Shown: positions 27,233 through 38,210 of the stretch, one piece after another
Position numbering within the stretch: the stretch's first letter is position 1
Layout of the letters: each line of letters starts with the position of its first letter
Assembly (NCBI RefSeq): GCF_004795105.1
Contig: NZ_SSBL01000005.1
Location: 1 to 64,000, forward strand
Direction of reading: 5' to 3'
From: Streptomyces sp. A0642
GTDB lineage: Bacteria > Actinomycetota > Actinomycetes > Streptomycetales > Streptomycetaceae
Length of the DNA: 64,000 nucleotides
Program-made: the position numbers and the translations under genes
Notes under the pieces: model-generated
Seen by the model: the letters and a program-made list of their open reading frames with translations, nothing else
The model's database searches: none
What the model was told of the DNA's origin: nothing

Positions 27233-27402
27233 GGACAAAGGCGCACACCCGCACAACACCGCGCACCCGCACCACCACAGCCCGTCCGGCGATTGAGGAC
27301 GGAACCGGCCCGCCGGAGCACCGCCGCCCCGCGGAGCACCCGCACCCCCGCACGGGGACCCGCGCACCGCGCCTCGGACCGACCGAGCGACAGCAAAAAG
27401 GT

Positions 27403-27434
27403 GGCCCCGAACCGGTGTGAACCGGTTCGGGGCC
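27403..27434 (-). terminator. Intrinsic terminator of clpC
   Basis: GGCCCCGAACCGGT (27403-27416) and ACCGGTTCGGGGCC (27421-27434) form a perfect 14-bp stem with a 4-nt loop. On the minus strand the stem is followed by ACCTTTTTGC, a proper T-run. It lies 35 bp after the clpC stop. Confidence 0.93.
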
Positions 27435-27468
27435 GCCCCTTCGTACGCTCGGGCGCGCTAGGCGCCTG

Positions 27469-29997
<2,529 letters not shown>

Positions 29998-30199
29998 CGT
30001 TAATCGCTCCTCAGAGCGGTCAGGCAGTAAGGGGTCGGTCCCCTCCCTGTCCTTCCGCAGCTTAGTCCCGCAAGCGGGGACCGCTCATTTCAACTGCCGA
30101 CACCCGATCGATGGCCTCCTGCCCCGAACGCCGACACCTGCTCCAACCCGATGGTGCGAGACGATGTTCCCGCAGGCCAGGCAGATACCTCTTTCGCCT

Positions 30200-30216
30200 G
30201 TACGCCGATGGCGAAC
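30200..30216. promoter_or_regulatory. ClgR-type operator upstream of clpC
   Basis: GTACGCCGATGGCGAAC is a near-perfect dyad matching the ClgR box form GTTCGC-N5-GCG(A/T)AC (on the minus strand GTTCGCCATCGGCGTAC). ClgR activates clpP1P2, clpC and lon in Streptomyces. GTATCT, a plausible -10, lies 11 bp downstream on the minus strand. The rest of the 431-bp gap 29998-30428 holds the long clpC leader and no other recognised element. Confidence 0.75.
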
Positions 30217-30428
30217 GTGAGACGTCCGTGGCTTGCGTGTCGCCCCTCCCCACTAGGGATGTCTTACCCGCAATTACAGACAGTCCATGCGGCGTACGCG
30301 GGTTCCCTCCGCTACGGGCGAACATCTTCGTACTCCCGAATGCGCCCGTACGCCCCCAACCCGGACACAGTATGCGTTCGATCAAGGACTCTGCGTAACT
30401 CTTGGCAGGCGTCGGGAGTTCTTCCGTC

Positions 30429-31049
30429 ATGACTCCCACCGTCCCCCCTCCCCGCATCGCGCCCCCCGCAGAGCGGGACAGCCGCGCCGACGGCGAGTCA
30501 CGGGGCACGTGTGCCCGGTGGTACGAGCGGGAGCTCGGCTGGGCAACGGCCGGCAGGGCGCCGGTGCGGCTGCTGACCGGGCTGCGGTTCGACGCGCTCG
30601 TCGTCCCCGCGGCCGCCGGTCACGCGGCGTTGCGCCGGGTGGGCCGGACCGGTCCGGTGGCGCTGGCGGGCCGGCGCATGAGCCTGCTGGTCGCACCGGG
30701 GAGCGCCGACGAGCTGCCCGGGCTGCTCGACTGGCTGGAGTGGGGCGGGGTCGCTCTGGAACTGACCGCTCTCGGCGCGGGCGGGCGGATCACCGCACCT
30801 CCGCCGCCGGGCCGGCCGGGTCCGCCGGGGGCCGCTGTGTGGCTGCGGCCCCCCTGTCCACCGCACGAGCAGGAGGGCGAGCCGGTGTTCCCGGCCCTCT
30901 CCGGCTTCGGGAGCAGGGGTGGGGATGCTCCCGATCTCATCCGGCTCGTGGACGCCGTGGCGACGGAATGCCACCGGGCCCGCCTGACGCGCGCCCGGAC
31001 GGGGAGGTCTCCCCGGCCATCGGCTGATCAGCCGTTGGCCTTCTCGTAA
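30429..31049 (+). CDS. Conserved actinobacterial protein, possible primase/polymerase-like domain
   Basis: The protein has 206 residues. Recognisable blocks are CARWYERELGWATAGRAPVRLLTGLRFDALVVPAAAG near the N-terminus and ELPGLLDWLEWGGVALELTALGAGGRITAPPPP in the middle, which recall the N-terminal bifunctional primase/polymerase-like proteins of Streptomyces. No catalytic acidic triad is evident, so activity is doubtful. It is divergent from clpC and its last 22 bp overlap the 3' end of convergent lsr2. The ATG is taken because GGGAG lies about 13 nt upstream. Confidence 0.7.
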   Translation: MTPTVPPPRIAPPAERDSRADGESRGTCARWYERELGWATAGRAPVRLLTGLRFDALVVPAAAGHAALRRVGRTGPVALAGRRMSLLVAPGSADELPGLLDWLEWGGVALELTALGAGGRITAPPPPGRPGPPGAAVWLRPPCPPHEQEGEPVFPALSGFGSRGGDAPDLIRLVDAVATECHRARLTRARTGRSPRPSADQPLAFS

Positions 31050-31363
31050 GCCTCACGGATCTCCGCGGGAACGCGGCCGCGGTCATTCACATTGTGGCCG
31101 TTCTCGCGGGCCCACTTACGGATCTCCGCCGTGTCCTTGTTGCCGCCGGGAAGGGCACGGCCCTTGCCGCGTCCGGTCGCCGCACGGCCACCGGTACGCC
31201 GGCCGCTCTTCGCGTAGGGCTCGAGAAGACTCCGGAGCTTGTCCGCGTTGCTCGTCGTGAGGTCAATCTCGTACGTCTTGCCATCGAGAGCGAACGTGAC
31301 GGTCTCGTCCGCCTCGCCGCCGTCGAGGTCGTCAACAAGAAGGACCTGAACCTTCTGTGCCAC
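31028..31363 (-). CDS. lsr2: Nucleoid-associated protein Lsr2
   Basis: This 111-residue xenogeneic silencer has an N-terminal oligomerisation domain (AQKVQVLLVDDLDGGEADETVTFALDGKTYEIDLTTSNADKL). A basic linker (GRRTGGRAATGRGKGRALPGG) follows. The C-terminal DNA-binding domain carries the RGR minor-groove hook (NVNDRGRVPAEI). It coats AT-rich DNA and represses specialised metabolism. GTG 31363 has AAAGGAAA upstream. The 144-bp upstream gap is AT-rich for this genome, consistent with autoregulation. The 3' end overlaps the convergent neighbour by 22 bp. Confidence 0.97.
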   Translation of the reverse strand: MAQKVQVLLVDDLDGGEADETVTFALDGKTYEIDLTTSNADKLRSLLEPYAKSGRRTGGRAATGRGKGRALPGGNKDTAEIRKWARENGHNVNDRGRVPAEIREAYEKANG

Positions 31364-31507
31364 CGGATTTCCTTTCATCGAAAATGGAGTACGCGGAAAG
31401 GAAACCGCTTTTCACCGGAAAACACAAACCCCCGGGAGAGGTTCAGGAGCACGAGAAGACGGGAAACGTGCGCGATTCGGACATAGGGATCGGGCTTCTT
31501 CCCGCGC

Positions 31508-32065
31508 TCACAGGTGCAGAAGCATCCGGCTGTTGCCCAAGGTGTTCGGCTTCACGCGTTCGAGACCGAGGAACTCCGCGACTCCCTCGTCATAGGAACG
31601 CAGCAGCTCGCTGTAGACATCTCCGTCGACCGGCGTCTCCCCGATCTCCACGAAGCCGTGCTTGGCGAAGAAGGCGACTTCGAAGGTGAGACAGAAAACC
31701 CGCCGCACACCCAGCCAACGGGCGGTCTGCAACAACTTGTCCAGGACTTGATGGCCGACTCCGGCGCCCTTGATGCTGTGATCGACCGCGAGAGTACGCA
31801 CTTCGGCCAGGTCTTCCCACATCACATGCAGTGCGCCGCACCCGATGACCCGGGCGTCCTCGTCCCGTTCGGCGACCCAGAACTCCTGGATGTCCTCGTA
31901 AAGCGTCACCGTCGCTTTGTCGAGCAGGATGCCTTCTCGTACGTAGCCGTCGAGGAGACGCCGGACCGCGCCCACATCACTCGTCCTCGCACGGCGGACG
32001 GTGATGGCCACGTTTATAACCGACGGATCGGTCTGGAAATCGGTTTGCGGAAGCTCTGAGGACAT
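31508..32065 (-). CDS. GNAT amino-acid N-acetyltransferase
   Basis: This 185-residue single-domain acetyltransferase resembles the short actinobacterial N-acetylglutamate synthases. The acetyl-CoA loop is VDHSIKGAGVGHQVLDKLL and the family string LGVRRVFCLTFEVAFFAKHGFVEI is typical of ArgA-like GNATs. It probably makes N-acetylglutamate for arginine synthesis, but the role is inferred. ATG 32065 is used; GTG 32011 (AITVRRARTSD) is an equally plausible start. It is 9 bp downstream of a BlaI-type gene in the same direction. Confidence 0.82.
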   Translation of the reverse strand: MSSELPQTDFQTDPSVINVAITVRRARTSDVGAVRRLLDGYVREGILLDKATVTLYEDIQEFWVAERDEDARVIGCGALHVMWEDLAEVRTLAVDHSIKGAGVGHQVLDKLLQTARWLGVRRVFCLTFEVAFFAKHGFVEIGETPVDGDVYSELLRSYDEGVAEFLGLERVKPNTLGNSRMLLHL

Positions 32066-32074
32066 ACCCCGACG

Positions 32075-32557
32075 CTATCGCCCGGCGTCCGGCCCCGTCT
32101 CACCGACCGCTTCGGAGCCTTCACCCGGCCCTTCCGCGCGTCCTTCACCGGCGACTTCGGGGCCTTCACCGTCCGACTGCTCGCCGTCCTCGGGAAGAGT
32201 GGGCAGAACGATCCGCATGGCATCCCGGAGCGCTTCCCGCTGCTCGGCCGACATCATCCCGAAGAAGGCGACCAGCGCGGCCGCGGGGTTGTCACTCCGC
32301 GACCAGGCTTCGTTCATCAGTGCGGCCGCGTACGCGGCACGGGTGGATACCGCCGTATATCGATATGCGCGGCCGTCCACTTCCCGGCGGACCCAGCCCT
32401 TCTGATGGAGATTGTCCATAACCGTCATGACGGTGGTGTAGGCGATGGACCGCTCCTGCTGAAGGTCCTCAAGGACTTCCCGCACGGTGACCGGTCGGTT
32501 CCATTGCCAGACCCGCGTCATCACGGCGTCTTCCAGCTCTCCCAATTGGCGGGGCAC
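32075..32557 (-). CDS. BlaI/MecI/CopY-family winged-helix repressor
   Basis: The 160-residue protein has an N-terminal Penicillinase_R winged helix (LGELEDAVMTRVWQWNRPVTVREVLEDLQQERSIAYTTVMTVMDNLHQKGWVRRE) and a variable acidic Gly/Glu tail. In other bacteria such repressors are released by a BlaR-type membrane protease or by metal; none is encoded beside it here. GAGGTG precedes the GTG start. It lies upstream of the GNAT gene with a 9-bp gap, so the two are probably co-transcribed. Confidence 0.9.
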   Translation of the reverse strand: MPRQLGELEDAVMTRVWQWNRPVTVREVLEDLQQERSIAYTTVMTVMDNLHQKGWVRREVDGRAYRYTAVSTRAAYAAALMNEAWSRSDNPAAALVAFFGMMSAEQREALRDAMRIVLPTLPEDGEQSDGEGPEVAGEGRAEGPGEGSEAVGETGPDAGR

Positions 32558-32610
32558 AGCGTCACCTCAGTGTCGGATGTCTGGAATGACCGGTTATATA
32601 CACAACAAAA

Positions 32611-32639
32611 GGGCGCACGGCTCAGCGAGCCGTACGCCC
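32611..32639 (-). terminator. Intrinsic terminator after the small membrane protein gene
   Basis: The two arms GGGCGcACGGCTC and GAGCCGTaCGCCC form a 12-13 bp stem with a 3-nt loop. On the minus strand it is followed by TTTTGTTG. It separates the small membrane gene from the BlaI-type gene. Confidence 0.85.
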
Positions 32640-32670
32640 TTCGTACGTGTCGTGCGCGGGGGCGGGGAGG

Positions 32671-32850
32671 TCAGACCCCGTCGGTGCGCGGTGCCTGCCG
32701 GGCCGATTCCGCGCGGCTGATCGCGGCGTCCACGGCCGCGTCCTCCTTGGCCTTGTTCGGCCCGCCCTGGCTCTTGACGATCGTCACGACCAGGCCGATG
32801 AAGAAGGCGGCCATCACCACGGGGGGCACGAGCGCGGATACGTAGTCCAT
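32671..32850 (-). CDS. Small single-pass membrane protein
   Basis: This 59-residue protein has one transmembrane helix (ALVPPVVMAAFFIGLVVTIV) followed by a charged cytoplasmic tail (KSQGGPNKAKEDAAVDAAISRAESARQ). The function is unknown; its size and charge pattern suggest a regulatory membrane peptide. The start MDYVSALVPP is supported by TACTCT 7 nt upstream (leaderless); the longer frame starts without a signal. A proper terminator follows its stop. Confidence 0.75.
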   Translation of the reverse strand: MDYVSALVPPVVMAAFFIGLVVTIVKSQGGPNKAKEDAAVDAAISRAESARQAPRTDGV

Positions 32851-32892
32851 GGCATCCAGAGTAGCGAGCCCGGCCGCGTCCACCGCGGCGCC

Positions 32893-33507
32893 CTACCCCG
32901 CGGCGCGTTGCTGGGGCGGCGGGACCGGTCGGCGGCGTGGCGGGAAGACCTCGGAGGGCTTCGGCGCTGGGCGTTCGGACGGGGCGGGCGGACGGGCCGG
33001 GGCCGCCGGGGCCGCCGGGGCCTTCGGCTTCTCGGGTTCCGCCGCGCGGCCGCCGGGCAGGGCGAGCAGCCGGCTGCGGGGCGCGGGCGCGGTGGCGGGC
33101 ACCGCGCGACCGGCGAGACGGGCCCGCACCGAACGCTCGGCGAGCACCTGGCAGCGATCCAGGAGCGCCGCGGCGACCGGGCCGCCGCGCAGGGCGCGCA
33201 GCGCGGCGAGGTCTTCGGGCCGGGGGTCGTACCCGGCGGCCAGGGCGTCCTGGAGGCGCTCCAGGTAGCCGCTGAGGGAACCGGGAAGGGCGTTGCGGTA
33301 GCGGGCGAGGTCGGCGAGGAGGAAGGCGCGCAGCCGTCCGGCCTCACCGACGGCCTCGTCGACGGCGCCCGCCAGCCGCAGGCAGTCCTGGACGTCCTCG
33401 TCGGGCAGGGGCGCGGGATGGAGGGCGATGGCGAGGGCACGGCGGAGCACGCGCAGCTCGTCCGCGCTGAACGCCATACCGCCGCGTGATCCGTAGGGCG
33501 TGGGCAT
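32893..33507 (-). CDS. Conserved hypothetical protein with proline-rich tail
   Basis: The protein has 204 residues. The first 130 residues are helical and Leu/Arg/Ala-rich (FSADELRVLRRALAIALHPAPLPDEDVQDCLRLAGAVDEAV); the C-terminal 60 are Pro/Ala-rich and disordered. No membrane segment, signal or catalytic motif is seen. The function is unknown. ATG 33507 lies 6 nt after TATTGT (33514-33519), so the message is probably leaderless. Confidence 0.72.
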   Translation of the reverse strand: MPTPYGSRGGMAFSADELRVLRRALAIALHPAPLPDEDVQDCLRLAGAVDEAVGEAGRLRAFLLADLARYRNALPGSLSGYLERLQDALAAGYDPRPEDLAALRALRGGPVAAALLDRCQVLAERSVRARLAGRAVPATAPAPRSRLLALPGGRAAEPEKPKAPAAPAAPARPPAPSERPAPKPSEVFPPRRRPVPPPQQRAAG

Positions 33508-33617
33508 AGCGCGACAATACGTGCTAAAGGGACAAAATCCGCTTAACTGGCCATCGGCGGCGCGGCGGCTCCGGTGAGCCGCCGCGCGGGGAACGTCCCG
33601 GTCGGGCCGCGCGTCGG

Positions 33618-34415
33618 CTACAGACGCGACACGTTGCGCTCGTAGACCAGGCGCAGCCCGATGAGCGTGAGCCAGGGCTCGTGCTCGTCGATGACGGAGG
33701 ACTCGCCCAGCACCATCGGAGCAAGGCCGCCCGTCGCGATGACCGTGACGTCGTCCGGGTCGGCGGCCAGCTCCTTCTTCATGCGTCCGACGACCCCGTC
33801 GACCTGGCCGGCGAAACCGTAGATGATGCCCGCCTGCATGGCCTCGACGGTGTTCTTGCCGATCACGCTGCGGGGCCGGGCCAGCTCGATCTTGCGCAGC
33901 TGCGCCCCCTTGACGCCGAGCGCCTCGACCGAGATCTCGATGCCGGGAGCGATGACCCCGCCGGTGTACTCGCCACGGGCGGAGACGGCGTCGAAGGTGG
34001 TGGCCGTGCCGAAGTCGACGACGATCGCCGGGCCGCCGTACAGGTCGACGGCGGCGACCGCGTTGATGATGCGGTCGGCGCCGACCTCCTTCGGGTTGTC
34101 CATCAGGATCGGCACCCCGGTCTTGATGCCCGGCTCGACGAGGACGGCGGGGACGTCGCCGTAGTAGCGCCGGGTCACCTCGCGCAGCTCGTGCAGGACG
34201 GCCGGCACGGTGGAGCAGATCGCGATGCCCTCGATGCCGTCGCCCAGCTCCATGCCCAGCAGCGGGTGCATGCCCATCAGGCCCTGGAGCAGCACCGCGA
34301 GCTCGTCCGCGGTGCGGCGTGCGTCGGTGGAGATGCGCCAGTGCTCGACGATCTCCTCGCCGTCGAACAGTCCGAGGACCGTGTGGGTGTTGCCGACGTC
34401 GATGGTGAGCAGCAT
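33618..34415 (-). CDS. coaX: Type III pantothenate kinase
   Basis: The 265-residue kinase phosphorylates pantothenate, the first step of CoA synthesis. ASKHA motifs are intact: LLTIDVGNTHTVLGLF, the GADRIINAVAA block, VDFGTATTFDAVS and TGGVIAPGI. Type III kinases are not feedback-inhibited by CoA and need a monovalent cation. It is the last gene of the NAD/CoA operon; its ATG overlaps the nadC stop by one base (TGATG). Confidence 0.96.
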   Translation of the reverse strand: MLLTIDVGNTHTVLGLFDGEEIVEHWRISTDARRTADELAVLLQGLMGMHPLLGMELGDGIEGIAICSTVPAVLHELREVTRRYYGDVPAVLVEPGIKTGVPILMDNPKEVGADRIINAVAAVDLYGGPAIVVDFGTATTFDAVSARGEYTGGVIAPGIEISVEALGVKGAQLRKIELARPRSVIGKNTVEAMQAGIIYGFAGQVDGVVGRMKKELAADPDDVTVIATGGLAPMVLGESSVIDEHEPWLTLIGLRLVYERNVSRL

Positions 34416-35458
34416 CAGACGCCGGCCTCGTCGGTGTCGCGGAAGTCCAGGCCGATGTCGAGGATCGGCGAGGAGTGGGTCAGCGCGCCGACGGCCAGGT
34501 AGTCCACCCCGGCCTCCGCGTAGGCGCGGGCGGAGTCCAGGGACAGCCGGCCCGAGGACTCCAGGACCGCGCGGCCGCCGACGAGCGCGACGGCCTCGGC
34601 GGTCTGCTCGGGGGTGAAGTTGTCCAGCAGGATCAGATCGGCGCCGGCGTCCAGGACCTCGCTGACCTGCTCCATCGTGTCGACCTCGACCTCGATCGGC
34701 ACGTCCGGGAACTGCTCCCTGACGCGCTTGAAGGCCTCGGCGACCCCGCCCGCGGCGATCACGTGGTTGTCCTTGACCAGCGCGGCGTCGGACAGCGACA
34801 TCCGGTGGTTGACTCCGCCGCCGCAGCGCACCGCGTACTTCTCCAGGGCGCGCAGGCCCGGAGTCGTCTTGCGGGTGTCGCGGACCTGGGCCTTCGTGCC
34901 CTCCAGCACATCGGCCCAGGCGCGGGTGGCGGTCGCGATGCCGGAGAGCCGGCACATCAGGTTCAGCGCGCTGCGCTCACCGGTGAGCAGGTCGCGGGTG
35001 CGGGTGGTGACGGTCAGCAGCTTCTGGCCGGGGACGACGCGGTCGCCGTCCTCGACATGCCGCTCGACCTCGAAATCGTCCGTGCAGACGATCGAGAGCA
35101 CGGCCTCGGCGACGCGCAGACCGGCCACGACACCCGCCTCACGGGCGGTGAAGTCGCCGGTGGCCACCGCGTCCTCGGCGACCGTGGCGACCGTCGTGAC
35201 GTCCACGCCGCCGTCGAGGTCCTCCTCGATGGCGACGTGCGCGACGTCCTCGACGGTGACCGGGTCGAGGCCCGCGTCGGCGAGGAGCCGGGCGAGGGCC
35301 GGATCCAGACCGCACTCCAGGGCGTCCAGCTCGTAGCCGTCCTCCCCGCCGCAGCCGCAGGCGTCCCCGCAGCCGCCCGCGGCAGGTGCGGGCGCGCCGA
35401 TCTGGATCAGCGGTACGTCCACGGGTGTGGGGCGCGGATTCTCTTCGGGCGTGCTCAC
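34415..35458 (-). CDS. nadC: Nicotinate-nucleotide pyrophosphorylase (quinolinate phosphoribosyltransferase)
   Basis: This 347-residue enzyme converts quinolinate and PRPP to nicotinate mononucleotide. It shows the QPRTase signatures DTRKTTPGLRALEKYAVRCGGGVNHRMSLSDAALVKDNH and DLILLDNFTPEQ. It is about 60 residues longer than E. coli NadC at the N-terminus, where a disordered segment carries three close cysteines (Cys30, Cys34 and Cys36 in GGCGDACGCGG). It starts at GTG 35458, 2 bp after nadB. Confidence 0.95.
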   Translation of the reverse strand: MSTPEENPRPTPVDVPLIQIGAPAPAAGGCGDACGCGGEDGYELDALECGLDPALARLLADAGLDPVTVEDVAHVAIEEDLDGGVDVTTVATVAEDAVATGDFTAREAGVVAGLRVAEAVLSIVCTDDFEVERHVEDGDRVVPGQKLLTVTTRTRDLLTGERSALNLMCRLSGIATATRAWADVLEGTKAQVRDTRKTTPGLRALEKYAVRCGGGVNHRMSLSDAALVKDNHVIAAGGVAEAFKRVREQFPDVPIEVEVDTMEQVSEVLDAGADLILLDNFTPEQTAEAVALVGGRAVLESSGRLSLDSARAYAEAGVDYLAVGALTHSSPILDIGLDFRDTDEAGV

Positions 35459-35460
35459 GG

Positions 35461-37194
35461 TTACGGCTCCTCGGGAGTGGGGTGGGTGGTGCCTGTCGCT
35501 GCGCAGTCTGCTGCCCCGGACGGCCGGACGGGCCCGAACGCCTGGGTATCCGTCCGACGGAGGACGAGCTGCCGGTCCGGAGTGAGACGGACGACGAGGT
35601 GGCGGCGCCAGTTCTCGTCGTCGCGCTCGGGCCGGTCCTCGCGCCAGTGGCAGCCGCGCGTCTCCTCGCGGCTGCGGGCGGCGGCGACCAGGACCCGGGA
35701 GACCAGGAGGAGGTTGGTGACCTCCCAGGCCTCGACCCCCGGCACGGCGACCTTCGGCTCGGCGGCCCCGGCCTTCAGGAACGCGCTGCGGTGCAGGTCC
35801 TCCAGCTCCTCGGCGGCCCTGGCCAGGCTGTCAGCCGAACGCAGCACACCGGCGCCGCGGGTCATGATGCGCTGGATCGTGCCCCGGGCCTCGGGGGACA
35901 TCAGCGGGGAGGGCACGGGGTGCGTGGCGACGGCCTCGCCCGCACGGGGCCTCTCCTCGATGACGTCGGCCGCGATCCGCTCGGCGAAGACGAGGCCTTC
36001 GAGGAGCGAGTTGGACGCGAGGCGGTTCGCGCCGTGCACGCCGGTGCAGGCGACCTCACCGCACGCGTACAGACCGGGCACGGTCGTACGGCCCCGGAGA
36101 TCGGTCCGGATGCCGCCGGAGGCGTAGTGCGCGGCGGGGGCGACCGGGATCGGTTCGGTGACCGGGTCGATGCCGTGGGAGCGGCAGGCAGCCAGGATGG
36201 TGGGGAAGCGCTGCTCCCACATCTCGGCGCCGAAGTGGCGGGCGTCGAGGTACATGTGCTCGGTGCCGTGGAGCTGCATCTGGCGGGTGATGGCCTTGGC
36301 GACGATGTCGCGCGGGGCCAGCTCCGCCAGCTCGTGCTGCCCCAGCATGAAGCGCGTGCCGTGGGCGTCGACGAGGTGGGCGCCCTCGCCCCGTACCGCT
36401 TCCGAGACGAGCGGCTGCTGGCCCTCGGAGTCGGAGCCGAGGAAGAGCACCGTGGGGTGGAACTGGACGAACTCCAGGTCCGAGACCTCGGCGCCGGCCC
36501 GCAGCGCCAGGGCCACGCCGTCGCCGGTGGAGACCGGCGGGTTGGTGGTGGCGGAGAAGACCTGGCCCATGCCGCCGGTCGCCAGGATGACCGCGGGGGC
36601 GTTGACCGCGCCGACGCCGTCGTGCTGGCCCTCGCCCATGACGTGCAGGGTGACGCCGGCGGTACGGCCTTCGGCGTCGGTGAGCAGGTCGAGCACGAGG
36701 GCGTTCTCGACGGTGTGCAGGGCGGCTTCGCGGACGGCTTCGACCAGAGCGCGGGAGATCTCCGCACCGGTCGCGTCGCCGCCCGCGTGGGCGATGCGCC
36801 GGCGGTGGTGGCCGCCCTCACGGGTCAGCGCGATGGCGCCGTCGTCGGTGGTGTCGAAGTGGGCGCCGGTGCCGATCAGCCGGCGCACGGCGTCGGGGCC
36901 CTCGGTGACGAGGGTGCGGACCGCCGCCTCGTCGCAGAGGCCGACGCCGGCGACCAGGGTGTCTTCCAGGTGCTGTTCGGGGGTGTCCCCCTCGCCGAGC
37001 GCGGCCGCGATGCCGCCCTGCGCCCACCGGGTGGAGCCGTCGTCGAGGCGGGCCTTGGTGACGACGACGGTGGCGAGTCCGGCGGCGGCGCAGCGCAGCG
37101 CGGCGGTGAGTCCGGCCACGCCGGAGCCGACGACCACGACATCGGCGTCGATGGACCAGCCGGGGGCGGGGGCGGTCAGCCGTATTCCGGTCAC
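35461..37194 (-). CDS. nadB: L-aspartate oxidase
   Basis: This 577-residue FAD enzyme oxidises L-aspartate to iminoaspartate for quinolinate synthesis. FAD-binding is seen in [19 protein letters not shown]. The succinate-dehydrogenase-like active-site blocks are [27 protein letters not shown]-type [36 protein letters not shown] and [13 protein letters not shown]. Its GTG start overlaps the panC stop by 4 nt. nadA, the partner quinolinate synthase, is not in the window. Confidence 0.96.
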   Translation of the reverse strand: MTGIRLTAPAPGWSIDADVVVVGSGVAGLTAALRCAAAGLATVVVTKARLDDGSTRWAQGGIAAALGEGDTPEQHLEDTLVAGVGLCDEAAVRTLVTEGPDAVRRLIGTGAHFDTTDDGAIALTREGGHHRRRIAHAGGDATGAEISRALVEAVREAALHTVENALVLDLLTDAEGRTAGVTLHVMGEGQHDGVGAVNAPAVILATGGMGQVFSATTNPPVSTGDGVALALRAGAEVSDLEFVQFHPTVLFLGSDSEGQQPLVSEAVRGEGAHLVDAHGTRFMLGQHELAELAPRDIVAKAITRQMQLHGTEHMYLDARHFGAEMWEQRFPTILAACRSHGIDPVTEPIPVAPAAHYASGGIRTDLRGRTTVPGLYACGEVACTGVHGANRLASNSLLEGLVFAERIAADVIEERPRAGEAVATHPVPSPLMSPEARGTIQRIMTRGAGVLRSADSLARAAEELEDLHRSAFLKAGAAEPKVAVPGVEAWEVTNLLLVSRVLVAAARSREETRGCHWREDRPERDDENWRRHLVVRLTPDRQLVLRRTDTQAFGPVRPSGAADCAATGTTHPTPEEP

Positions 37195-38210
37195 GTGATG
37201 GCTCCGAAGGTCAGCGGGATGTTGTCGATGAGGCGGGTGGCGCCCACCCGCGCGGCGACGGCGAGGATCGCGTCTCCCGCGGTGCGGTCGTCGGGGATCT
37301 CGGTGAAGTCCGCCGGGTCCACGAGCGCCAGGTAGTCGAGGTCGAGCGGGGGCTGCTCGGCCGCCGCGTCGTCCAGGACCGCGCGGGCCGCGGCGCGCAC
37401 GGCGGCGGGGCCCTTGTCGGGGCGGGCCCGGGCGACCGCCTGGGCGTCGGCCGCGAGCCTGGCCTCGCCGAGCCGGGTGAGACCGGCCGCCCGGCCCTCC
37501 GTCGCGCCCGCCGTCGTCCGCGCGCGGGCGTGCAGGGCCTGCTGGGCGGCGAGCCGGTCACGGGCCGCGAACAGGGCCCGGGACAGGGCGAGCGCGGTGT
37601 GCCGCTCGTAGGGGTCGAGGAAGCGGTTGCGGCTGGAGAGCGCGAGGCCGTCGGCCTCCCGGACCGTCTCCACGCCCACGATCTCCACGGGGAAGTTCAG
37701 ATCGCGCACCATCCGGCGGATGAGCGCCAGCTGCTGGGCGTCCTTCTGCCCGAAGAACGCGGCATCGGGGCGGGTGAGGTGGAGCAGTTTGGCGACGACG
37801 GTGAGCATGCCGTCGAAGTGCCCCGGGCGGGAGGCGCCTTCGAGCCGCTCCCCCATCGGGCCCGCGGAGATCCGGACCTGGGGTTCACCCCCGGGGTAGA
37901 CCTCGTCGACGGAGGGCGCGAAGACCACGTCGGCGCCGGCTTCGGCGGCCACGGCGAGATCGGCGTCCAGGGTGCGCGGGTAGCGGTCGAGGTCGGCCGC
38001 CTCCCCGAACTGGAGCGGGTTGACGAAGACGGTGACGACGACCTGGCCGGCCGGTCCGACCGCCGCACGCGCGGTCCGGATCAGGGAGGCATGGCCCTCG
38101 TGGAGGGCGCCCATCGTCATGACGACCGCCCGTTCGGCCCGGTCGCCCTCGGGGGCGTACCCCGCCAGTTCGGCGGCCGTACGGAGCAGGGTGGCGGCGG
38201 CTGCGGTCAT
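37191..38210 (-). CDS. panC: Pantothenate synthetase
   Basis: This 339-residue ligase joins pantoate and beta-alanine using ATP. Signatures: [55 protein letters not shown] and SSRNRFLD. It is longer than most PanC (about 280) through an Ala/Arg-rich insertion near 225-275. ATG 38210 overlaps the upstream DUF2520 gene by 4 nt, and it overlaps nadB by 4 nt at its end, so the operon is translationally coupled. Confidence 0.95.
   Translation of the reverse strand: MTAAAATLLRTAAELAGYAPEGDRAERAVVMTMGALHEGHASLIRTARAAVGPAGQVVVTVFVNPLQFGEAADLDRYPRTLDADLAVAAEAGADVVFAPSVDEVYPGGEPQVRISAGPMGERLEGASRPGHFDGMLTVVAKLLHLTRPDAAFFGQKDAQQLALIRRMVRDLNFPVEIVGVETVREADGLALSSRNRFLDPYERHTALALSRALFAARDRLAAQQALHARARTTAGATEGRAAGLTRLGEARLAADAQAVARARPDKGPAAVRAAARAVLDDAAAEQPPLDLDYLALVDPADFTEIPDDRTAGDAILAVAARVGATRLIDNIPLTFGAIT

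Larger units (their letters stand above)
26355..27306. repeat. Composite repeat cluster B (111-bp tandem, Y, X, partial Y, X, R1)
   Basis: This gene-free region lies between the M23 peptidase leader and clpC. A forward array of 111-bp period runs through three R1 units (26385-26414, 26496-26525, 26607-26636), each preceded by TTGGTTGCCCTT. Module Y follows (26677-26803), then a linker with CGTCTGCGGCAG, module X (26856-26975), a partial Y (about 27023-27055), another linker, a second X (27113-27232) and one reverse R1 (27278-27306). It is cluster A in reverse orientation with the X unit duplicated. Confidence 0.85.

Noticed and set aside
26355..27306. Protein-coding genes inside cluster B
   Set aside because: Several open frames of 100-350 codons exist on both strands, but they follow the repeat units exactly, lack ribosome sites and have Arg/Gly/Pro-rich shadow composition.
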